DNA of 13,897 bases from Actinomycetes bacterium. GTDB taxonomy: Bacteria; Actinomycetota; Actinomycetes; Propionibacteriales; Propionibacteriaceae. Position 1 is the first letter of the stretch; each line of letters opens with the position of its first letter. The DNA lies in contig JAEVYS010000017.1 of the NCBI GenBank assembly GCA_023392635.1, forward strand, positions 1 to 13,897, given 5' to 3'. The notes under the pieces are model-generated. The model had not been told where the DNA came from, searched no databases, and was given only the letters and a program-made list of their open reading frames with translations. This document shows positions 6,950-13,216 of this stretch, piece after piece. The translations under genes and the position numbers were made by a program.

Positions 6950-9900
6950 GGAGGGGTCTGCGCTACCTCCCGGTGCCCCGGAGGGGGCGCCGGAGCCTCG
7001 GCCTGCTCGGACTCGGCATCATCGCGGCGATGAGCCTTGTCTGGCAGCAGCAGGCCACCTTGGCGAGCTACGTCGATCGTGAATACGCGTCCGCGACGTT
7101 CAAGGCGGCCACCCTCAGCGCCATCACCCCGACCTTCACCACCACAGCCGCGACCGCCACCGGATCCTGGAGTGCGGCGAGCGGTTCCTGGGCCACCCCG
7201 CAGTACGTGCTCCACTGGTCGGCCAGCCCATCAGGCACCAACCCGACGGGCGTCTACACCGGGCCTGCGACCAGCGCGACCCACGACACCGGCTCGGGTG
7301 CGCAGAGCGCATACGGGCTGACCTTCGTGGACGTCGCTGCCGGGGTCACGCACGCCTGTGGGATCTCCGGCGGCACCGTGTACTGCTGGGGTACCAGCTC
7401 GAACGGCGCGCTCGGCCTGGGCGCTGCGACGACGGCGAAGATCCCGACGGCGGTCACCGGGGGTGACCTCGGCACGAAGCCGGTCTCGAGCGTGACGGCG
7501 GGCGCCGACTTCACCTGCGCGGTGGCCGCGGGCAAGGCGTACTGCTGGGGCCTGGGGACCAACGGCCAGTTGGGCAACGGCACCCAGTCCTCGTCCACGA
7601 CCCCGAAGTCCGTCTCCAGCCTGACCGGAATCACCAGCATCTCCGCCGGGGCTGCCCACGCCTGCGCGGTCGCGGGCGGCAAGCCGTACTGCTGGGGCCA
7701 GGGCGCGAGCGGACAGCTCGGCAACGGCGGCAACTCGCAGAAGGAGAGCCCCGACGCGGTGAAGGTCGACGGCGCGCTCTCGGGCCGCACCGTCGCCAGC
7801 GTCGCGGCCGGCGGGTCGCACAGCTGCGCGGTCGCGGACGGTCGGGCGTTCTGCTGGGGTCTGAACGGCAGCGGCCAGCTGGGCAATGCCGGCGCCGGCA
7901 CCAACACGCCGACCGTCGTCGACGCGAGCGGTGTCCTGATGGGGCGCACGGTCACCCAACTGACCGCCGGCACCTCGCACACCTGCGCGATCGCTGACGG
8001 AAGGGCGTTCTGCTGGGGCCTGGGGACGTCCGGGCAGCTCGGCAACGGGTCCGCAGCCAGTTCCAGCTCGCCGGTTCCGGTGTCCACCTCCACGATGACG
8101 GGTACCGTGCTCTCCCTGTCCGGCGGTGCTGCCACCACCTGCGCAGCCGCCGCCGGCAATGCCTACTGCTGGGGCGCAGGTACCAGCTACGGCCTCGGTA
8201 ACGGCAGCACCACCGCCGCGAACTCCCCGGTGCCGGCCAACGGGGCGCTGAGCGGTCGCACCGTGAGGGTCGTGAGCGCCGGCAGCAGCTTCGGGTGCGC
8301 GGTGAGCTCAGGCAGTCCCGCCGCGTGCTGGGGGCTCGGCAGCAGCTACCAGCTCGGCGACAACGACAACGGCTCGAACGGCACGCCCGGCGACGTGAGC
8401 CTCACCTCGATGGCGTGTCCGGATGGTTCGGTCCGGATCTCCGCCACCGCATGCTCGCTCGTCCAGGGGACCGACTACTACTACCGCCTCGACTATTCGA
8501 TCGGTGCGTGGGATGCGCCGGCGAGCGCATGGACGAAGGCCACCACCACCTTGCGCGATGTCGTGAACCCGGGCCGGACCGCCAGCACCGCGACCAGCAT
8601 CTCGATGAACTGGCCCCACGTGCAGGAGCTGGGCCAGGCCCGCGACGAGTACCGGCTCGAACGGTCGCCGGACAGCAGCGGCACGGGAGCGGTCACCCTG
8701 ACCCAGACCGGGGCCCGCTCCTGGACCGATGATGGCGGTGTTGCCACGACCAGGAAGTTCACGGCGGTGTCCTCGGGCGGCAGCCACTCCTGCGCCATCG
8801 TCGGCGCGGACCTGTACTGCTGGGGACTCAACAGCGCCGGCCAGCTGGGCGTTGGCGACACGACGACGCGCACCGTCCCCACCAAGGTTGGTGGCCCGCT
8901 GAGCGGGAAGACGGTGACCGCGGTGTCCGCAGGGACCAACCACACCTGCGCGATCGCGAACGACCGGGCCTACTGCTGGGGCCTCAACTCGGCCAACCAG
9001 CTGGGCGACGGCACCGCCAGCACCCAGACATCGCCCGTGGCGGTCTCCACGGCGGGAGTCCTCGCCGGCAAGACGGTCACCGCCGTCTCCGCGGGCACCA
9101 CCCACTCCTGCGTGGTCGCCGGCGGGCGTGCCTACTGCTGGGGTGCGAACGGCTCGGGCCAGCTGGGGGACTCCACCGGCACCAACCGGACGCTCCCGGT
9201 GGCGGTGGTCACCGGCACCGGCGACATGGGGACCCGCACCGTGACCGACATCGCGGCCGGCGGCAGCCACACCTGCGCCGTGGCCGAGGGCAAGGCGTAC
9301 TGCTGGGGCTACAACAGTGACGGCCAACTCGGCGGCAACAGCCTCTTCGGATTCATCAACTTCTCCAGCACCGATCCGGTGGCGGTCACGGCCACCGGCC
9401 AGCTCTCCGGCAAGACCGTGACCCAGGTCACTGCGGGGGGGAGGCATTCCTGTGTCGTGGCGAGCAGCAGGGCGTACTGCTGGGGTGCGGACGACTACGG
9501 GCAGCTCGGCAACAACGCGTCGACGGCCGACAGCGTCAACCCGGTAGCGGTCTCGTCAGCCCTCGTCGGCGACGTCGCCGAGGTGTCGGCAGGATCGGAC
9601 GGCACCTGCGCGATCGCTGCCGGGAAGACCTCTTGCTGGGGAGCAAACGCCAGCGGGCAGCTCGGCAACGCCACGACGGCGAACTCGGCGGTTCCGGTCG
9701 CGGTGGTGGCCAACGGCGCGCTGTCATCGGCAACCACCACCTCGGTGGGCGCCGGGTCCTCCCACTCGTGCGCGGTCGCAGACGATACGGTCTACTGCTG
9801 GGGCAGCGGCGCGGACGGGCGCCTGGGGACGCGAACGACGGCAAACTCGCTCTACCCGGTGGCGGCCGTGGCCGACGCCCGGTGCGCAGCCGGTTCCGCT

Positions 9901-10020
9901 GCGCGAGGCGACGGCACCTGCTCGCTCGCGCCCGGCACGACGTACTGGTACCGGATCACCTACACCCTCGACGGCACGACCTCGACCAAGGGCGCCTGGA
10001 CGCCGCTCAGCACCAGTTGA
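6946..10020 (+). CDS. Secreted double RCC1 beta-propeller protein with SipW-type signal and Fn3-like halves
   Basis: This is a 1024-residue exported protein. The Arg-rich N-terminus, hydrophobic core (17-33) and ATLASYVDREYASATFKAA (37-55) reproduce the junction of the small exported protein, so it is probably also a SipW substrate. Fourteen RCC1-like blades of the form SAGxxHxCAVAxGxAYCWG...GQLGNG fall in two sets of seven (127-485 and 605-975), giving two complete seven-bladed propellers. Each blade carries a Cys pair (C-x8-C in 13, C-x9-C in one). Before each propeller lie strands like the first part of an Fn3 domain, and after each lies a Cys pair plus SLxxGTxYxYR, typical of the Fn3 F strand. 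No wall-sorting motif is seen at the C-terminus. GTG 6946 overlaps the sipW stop (GTGA), with AGGGAGGT at 6932-6939. The binding partner is unknown; a surface-display or adhesion role is inferred. Confidence 0.9.
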   Translation: MRRGLRYLPVPRRGRRSLGLLGLGIIAAMSLVWQQQATLASYVDREYASATFKAATLSAITPTFTTTAATATGSWSAASGSWATPQYVLHWSASPSGTNPTGVYTGPATSATHDTGSGAQSAYGLTFVDVAAGVTHACGISGGTVYCWGTSSNGALGLGAATTAKIPTAVTGGDLGTKPVSSVTAGADFTCAVAAGKAYCWGLGTNGQLGNGTQSSSTTPKSVSSLTGITSISAGAAHACAVAGGKPYCWGQGASGQLGNGGNSQKESPDAVKVDGALSGRTVASVAAGGSHSCAVADGRAFCWGLNGSGQLGNAGAGTNTPTVVDASGVLMGRTVTQLTAGTSHTCAIADGRAFCWGLGTSGQLGNGSAASSSSPVPVSTSTMTGTVLSLSGGAATTCAAAAGNAYCWGAGTSYGLGNGSTTAANSPVPANGALSGRTVRVVSAGSSFGCAVSSGSPAACWGLGSSYQLGDNDNGSNGTPGDVSLTSMACPDGSVRISATACSLVQGTDYYYRLDYSIGAWDAPASAWTKATTTLRDVVNPGRTASTATSISMNWPHVQELGQARDEYRLERSPDSSGTGAVTLTQTGARSWTDDGGVATTRKFTAVSSGGSHSCAIVGADLYCWGLNSAGQLGVGDTTTRTVPTKVGGPLSGKTVTAVSAGTNHTCAIANDRAYCWGLNSANQLGDGTASTQTSPVAVSTAGVLAGKTVTAVSAGTTHSCVVAGGRAYCWGANGSGQLGDSTGTNRTLPVAVVTGTGDMGTRTVTDIAAGGSHTCAVAEGKAYCWGYNSDGQLGGNSLFGFINFSSTDPVAVTATGQLSGKTVTQVTAGGRHSCVVASSRAYCWGADDYGQLGNNASTADSVNPVAVSSALVGDVAEVSAGSDGTCAIAAGKTSCWGANASGQLGNATTANSAVPVAVVANGALSSATTTSVGAGSSHSCAVADDTVYCWGSGADGRLGTRTTANSLYPVAAVADARCAAGSAARGDGTCSLAPGTTYWYRITYTLDGTTSTKGAWTPLSTS
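7324..8400 (+). repeat. RCC1 repeat block 1 (seven blades)
   Basis: Seven tandem blades of about 50 residues have Cys pairs at residues 138/147, 191/200, 240/249, 294/303, 347/356, 399/408 and 451/461. Seven is the number needed to close an RCC1 propeller. The last two blades are the most divergent (weak AGxxH positions, GL or QL variants). Confidence 0.88.
8758..9870 (+). repeat. RCC1 repeat block 2 (seven blades)
   Basis: Seven further blades have Cys pairs at 616/625, 668/677, 722/731, 777/786, 836/845, 888/897 and 942/951, all C-x8-C. Blade 4 has a longer loop (GGNSLFGFINFSS) after GQLG. Some nucleotide stretches are identical to block 1, for example the 20-mer at 7531-7550 and 9289-9308, which supports origin by internal duplication. 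Confidence 0.88.
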
Positions 10021-11322
10021 TCAGCCGGTGAACTCCCGGCCGGCGGCGACCGCAGCCGCCGGCAACGCGTCCACGATGCGCCCGATCACGGACTCGTCGT
10101 GCGCTGCCGAGACGAACCACGCCTCGTACGCCGACGGCGGCAGGGCCACGCCGGCATCCAGCATCGCGTGGAAGAAGGCGCGATAGGCGCCGGTGTCCTG
10201 CCGTTGCGCGGACGCGTAGTCCCGCACGGGCTGGTCGACGCCCCAGAACACGGAGAAGAGCGATCCGGCCCGCTGCAGCCGGTGCGGCACGCCGGCCGCG
10301 TTCAGGGCGTCGGTGAGGGCGTCGGACAGGGCCAGCGCGGCGGCGTCGACCCGGCGGTACACCTCTGCGTCGGCGAGCGTGAGGGTGGCGATGCCGGCCG
10401 CGGTGGCGAGCGGGTTCCCCGAGAGCGTGCCGGCCTGGTAGACCGGGCCCAGCGGGGCGAGCAGGTCGAGCAGCTCCGCGCGCCCGCCGATCGCGGCGAG
10501 GGGCATGCCGCCGCCCACGACCTTGCCGAACGTGAACAGGTCCGGCTCGACCGTGCGCCCCTCGAAGCCCCACCAGCCGGCGTCCGACACCCGGAAGCCG
10601 GTGAGCACCTCGTCGTAGACCAGGAGGGCGCCGTGGGCGGACGTCAGGTCGCGGAGCAGCTCGTTGAAGCCCGGTGCGGGCGGCACAACCCCCATGTTCG
10701 CCGCGGCGGGCTCGGTGATGACCGCCGCGATCTCGTGCCCGCGCTCGGCGAAGACCGTCCTGATCGCCTCGGGATCGTTGTACGGCACCACCAGGGTCTG
10801 GGCGGTGGCGGCGGCGGGGACCCCGGCCGACCCGGGCAGGCCGGCGGTCAGGACGCCGGAGCCGGCGGCGGCGAGCAGGGCGTCGGAGTGGCCGTGGTAG
10901 CAACCGGCGAACTTCACGAGCAGGTCGCGCCCGGTGCGCCCCCGCGCCAGCCGGACGGCGGTCATGCACGCCTCGGTGCCGGTGGAGACGAACCGCACCT
11001 TCTCCGCGAGCGGGACGCGGCTGCGCACGAGCTCGGCCAGCTCGGCCTCGGCGAGCGTGGGCGCGCCGAACGAGAGGCCGCGGGCGGCGGCGTCCTGCAC
11101 CCGCGCCACCACCTCGGGATGCGCGTGGCCGAGGATCGCCGGGCCCCAGGAGCCCACGAGATCGAGGTACTCCCGGCCGGCGACGTCCCAGAGATGCGCC
11201 CCGGAGGCCCGGGCGACGAACACGGGCGTCCCGCCGACGGACCCGAAGGCGCGGACGGGGGAGGAGACACCCCCCGGGATCACGTCGCGGGCGCGGTCGA
11301 AGGCTTCGGCGTTGGTGGTCAT
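10021..11322 (-). CDS. hemL: Glutamate-1-semialdehyde 2,1-aminomutase
   Basis: This is a 433-residue PLP enzyme that converts glutamate-1-semialdehyde to 5-aminolevulinate, the last step of the C5 route into tetrapyrroles. It shows class III aminotransferase fold signatures: FVSTGTEACMTAVRLARG (111-128), GCYHGHSD (140-147), the PLP-ring aspartate in VYDEVLTGFR (D237), and the Schiff-base lysine in FTFGKVVGGGMPLAAIGG (K267). The GGGMP run distinguishes it from ordinary aminotransferases. I chose ATG at 11322, which overlaps the hemB stop as ATGA. A GTG at 11331 would add three residues. It is the second gene of a hemB-hemL unit. Its stop codon abuts the stop of the convergent RCC1 gene (TGATCA at 10018-10023), leaving no intergenic space. 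Confidence 0.97.
   Translation of the reverse strand: MTTNAEAFDRARDVIPGGVSSPVRAFGSVGGTPVFVARASGAHLWDVAGREYLDLVGSWGPAILGHAHPEVVARVQDAAARGLSFGAPTLAEAELAELVRSRVPLAEKVRFVSTGTEACMTAVRLARGRTGRDLLVKFAGCYHGHSDALLAAAGSGVLTAGLPGSAGVPAAATAQTLVVPYNDPEAIRTVFAERGHEIAAVITEPAAANMGVVPPAPGFNELLRDLTSAHGALLVYDEVLTGFRVSDAGWWGFEGRTVEPDLFTFGKVVGGGMPLAAIGGRAELLDLLAPLGPVYQAGTLSGNPLATAAGIATLTLADAEVYRRVDAAALALSDALTDALNAAGVPHRLQRAGSLFSVFWGVDQPVRDYASAQRQDTGAYRAFFHAMLDAGVALPPSAYEAWFVSAAHDESVIGRIVDALPAAAVAAGREFTG
10039..10063. terminator. Candidate terminator for the SipW cluster inside the hemL 3' end
   Basis: GCCGGCGGC (10039-10047) and GCCGCCGGC (10055-10063) form a perfect 9-bp stem with a 7-nt loop, 18 bases past the RCC1 gene stop. 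On the minus strand it lies within the last codons of hemL, so it could only serve plus-strand transcripts cleanly. It may simply reflect GC-rich Ala/Gly codons. Confidence 0.35.
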
Positions 11323-12299
11323 CGCAGCCACCCGGCCAGTTCGAGCGCGGCGTAGGTGAGGACGATGTCGGCACCCGCCCGCGCGATGGCCGTGGTCGAC
11401 TCCAGCAGCGCCGCACGGCGGTCGATCCAGCCGCGCTCAGCGGCGGCGGCGATCATCGCGTACTCACCGGACACCTGGTAGGCGGCCACCGGCACCCGTG
11501 ACCAGGCGGCCACGTCGGCGAGGACGTCGAGGTAGTGGCTCGCGGGCTTCACCATCAGCATGTCGGCGCCCTCGAGTTCGTCGAGCGCGGCCTCGAGCCG
11601 CCCTTCGCGACGGTTGGCGGGGTCCTGCTGGTACGCGCGCCGGTCGCCGACCAGCGACGAACCGACGGCCTCGCGGAACGGCCCGTAGAACGCGGACGCG
11701 TACTTCGCGGCGTAGGCGAGGATTCCGACGCCGGTGTGGCCGGCGAGGTCGAGGCCGGACCGGATCGCGGCGACCTGGCCGTCCATCATTCCCGAAGGGG
11801 AGACGAAGTGCGCCCCCGCCCGCGCCTGCGACACCGCCTGCCGCACGTACAGCTCGACGGTCGCGTCGTTGTCCACCGAGCCGTCGGCACCGAGAACCCC
11901 GCAGTGACCGTGGTCGGTGAACTCGTCCAGGCAGGTGTCGGCCACCAGCGGGAGGTCGTCGCCGGTCTCGGCCCGCACGGCGGCGAGCGCCCGGTTGAGG
12001 ATGCCCGTGTCGGCGTACGCCGCCGAACCGGTCGCATCCTTGTCCCCGGTTTCGGGCACGCCGAACAGCACCAGGCCTCCGATGCCCGCCTCGACCGCCC
12101 GGTTCGCCTCTGCCCGCACGCTGTCGAGGGTGTGTTGCACCACGCCCGGCAGCGAGCCGATCGGACGCGGCTCGCGCAGCCCGTCCGCGACGAACACGGG
12201 CAGGAGCAACTGGGCCGGCGCCACGCGCGTCTCGGCCACCAGGCGGCGGATCGCAGGGGTGCTGCGCAGTCGGCGGGGGCGGCGGACGGGAGGAATCAT
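11319..12299 (-). CDS. hemB: Delta-aminolevulinic acid dehydratase (porphobilinogen synthase)
   Basis: This is a 326-residue enzyme that condenses two 5-aminolevulinate molecules into porphobilinogen. Active-site lysines are visible in LAYAAKYASAFYGPFR (K199) and MLMVKPASHYLDVL (K251), and SPSGMMDGQVAAIR (167-180) is conserved. The metal-site segment reads DTCLDEFTDHGHCG (121-134): the outer cysteines (C123, C133) of the zinc-type site are present but the middle one is Asp125. The start at ATG 12299 has GGAG five bases upstream and gives the standard N-terminus (RRPRRLRSTPAIRRLVAET). An ATG at 12344 would add 15 residues but has a poorer ribosome-binding site, and the frame stays open to 12641 only by overlap with the divergent phosphatase gene. 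The gene overlaps hemL by four bases. Confidence 0.97.
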   Translation of the reverse strand: MIPPVRRPRRLRSTPAIRRLVAETRVAPAQLLLPVFVADGLREPRPIGSLPGVVQHTLDSVRAEANRAVEAGIGGLVLFGVPETGDKDATGSAAYADTGILNRALAAVRAETGDDLPLVADTCLDEFTDHGHCGVLGADGSVDNDATVELYVRQAVSQARAGAHFVSPSGMMDGQVAAIRSGLDLAGHTGVGILAYAAKYASAFYGPFREAVGSSLVGDRRAYQQDPANRREGRLEAALDELEGADMLMVKPASHYLDVLADVAAWSRVPVAAYQVSGEYAMIAAAAERGWIDRRAALLESTTAIARAGADIVLTYAALELAGWLR

Positions 12300-12412
12300 G
12301 CGAACTCCGGGATCGGTCGGTGCGGGACTCCCATTGTCGTCCATCGCGACGGCTGGTCCTGACCGTTGCGGTCGGGTCGATGCCGCGGGCCGCGGAATGG
12401 AAGACTGGCGGC
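12300..12412. promoter_or_regulatory. Divergent promoter region, hemB / HAD phosphatase
   Basis: This 113-bp gap between divergent start codons must hold promoters in both directions. A GACAAT on the minus strand (12338-12333) is a possible -10 for hemB, without a good -35. CCTGACC-GTTGC-GGTCGGG (12358-12376) is a 7-bp inverted repeat with one G-T pair that could be an operator. GGAAG (12399-12403) precedes the phosphatase ATG by nine bases. Individual elements are weakly supported. Confidence 0.4.
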
Positions 12413-13198
12413 ATGCCTCAGCGAAACGTGCGCGACATCGAATGCTTCCTGACCGACATGGACGGCGTGCTCGTGCACGACGAGTTGCCGGTTCCCGGCG
12501 CGGTGGAGTTGCTGCAGCGGTGGGTGGACACCTCGCGGAGGTTCCTGGTGCTGACCAACAACTCGACCTACACCCCGCGGGACCTCGCCGCGCGCCTCGC
12601 GCGGTCCGGCCTGCCCGTGCCGGAGGAGAACCTGTGGACATCGGCCATGGCGACCGGGGCGTTCCTGGCCGGCCAGCCGGGGGCCAAGACGGCCTTCGTG
12701 ATCGGTGAGGCGGGGCTCACCATGGCACTGCACGAGGCGGGGTTCGTGCTGACCGAGACCGACCCGGCCTTCGTCGTGCTCGGGGAGACCCGAAACTACT
12801 CCTTCGAGGCCATCACCAACGCGATCCGGCTGATCAACGCCGGTGCGCGGTTCATCGTGACCAATCCCGACACCACCGGCCCGTCGCCGAGCGGACTGCT
12901 GCCCGCCACCGGCGCCGTCGCCGCCATGATCACGGCGGCGACGAACCGGGTGCCCTACGTGGTGGGCAAGCCCAACCCGATGATGTTCCGCTCGGCGATG
13001 AACAAGATCGAGGCGCATTCGGAGACCACGGCGATGATCGGGGACCGCATGGACACCGACATCGTGGCCGGCATGGAGGCGGGCCTGCTCACCGTGCTGG
13101 TGCTCTCCGGTGTCACCCAGGCCGAAGAGATCGAGGTCTTCCCGTACCGCCCCAGCCTGGTCCTGGACTCGGTCGCCGACCTCGTGCCTCTCCTCTGA
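12413..13198 (+). CDS. HAD superfamily IIA phosphatase (NagD-like)
   Basis: This 261-residue haloacid-dehalogenase-type hydrolase probably dephosphorylates a small phosphorylated metabolite such as a nucleotide or sugar phosphate. All four HAD motifs are present: CFLTDMDGVL with nucleophile D15 and acid D17, LTNNSTYTPRDLA (T48), the lysine in VVGKPNPMMF (K186), and MIGDRMDTDIVAGMEAG (D211, D215) for Mg2+. The cap between motifs II and III is of the C2A type, as in NagD/AraL. ATG 12413 gives the normal family length, with GGAAG nine bases upstream. In-frame starts at 12320 (GTG) and 12380 (ATG) would add a basic tail lying over the divergent promoter region. It lies between hemB and hemD but on the opposite strand, so a link to heme synthesis is not implied. 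The substrate is unknown. Confidence 0.92.
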   Translation: MPQRNVRDIECFLTDMDGVLVHDELPVPGAVELLQRWVDTSRRFLVLTNNSTYTPRDLAARLARSGLPVPEENLWTSAMATGAFLAGQPGAKTAFVIGEAGLTMALHEAGFVLTETDPAFVVLGETRNYSFEAITNAIRLINAGARFIVTNPDTTGPSPSGLLPATGAVAAMITAATNRVPYVVGKPNPMMFRSAMNKIEAHSETTAMIGDRMDTDIVAGMEAGLLTVLVLSGVTQAEEIEVFPYRPSLVLDSVADLVPLL

Positions 13199-13216
13199 GC
13201 CGCCTCCGGGGCTCAG
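13195..13216. terminator. Bidirectional terminator hairpin spanning both stop codons
   Basis: CTGAGCC (13195-13201) and GGCTCAG (13210-13216) form a perfect 7-bp stem with an 8-nt loop. The stem contains the TGA of the phosphatase gene (13196-13198) and the complement of the hemD TGA (13213-13215). Being palindromic, it would work for both converging transcripts. The region between the genes is only 14 bases. Confidence 0.55.

Noticed and set aside
6946..10020. Functional RCC1-type nucleotide exchange factor
   Set aside because: Bacterial extracellular RCC1-like propellers share only the fold; an export signal and paired cysteines are incompatible with a nuclear Ran exchange role.
11319..12641. 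440-residue HemB starting at 12641
   Set aside because: The first 114 residues are antisense to the HAD gene and promoter and are low-complexity Arg/Ala/Pro. The standard HemB N-terminus begins at ATG 12299.
12320..13198. 292-residue HAD phosphatase starting at 12320
   Set aside because: The extra 31 residues have no family counterpart and cover the divergent promoter region; ATG 12413 has GGAAG upstream and gives the normal length.
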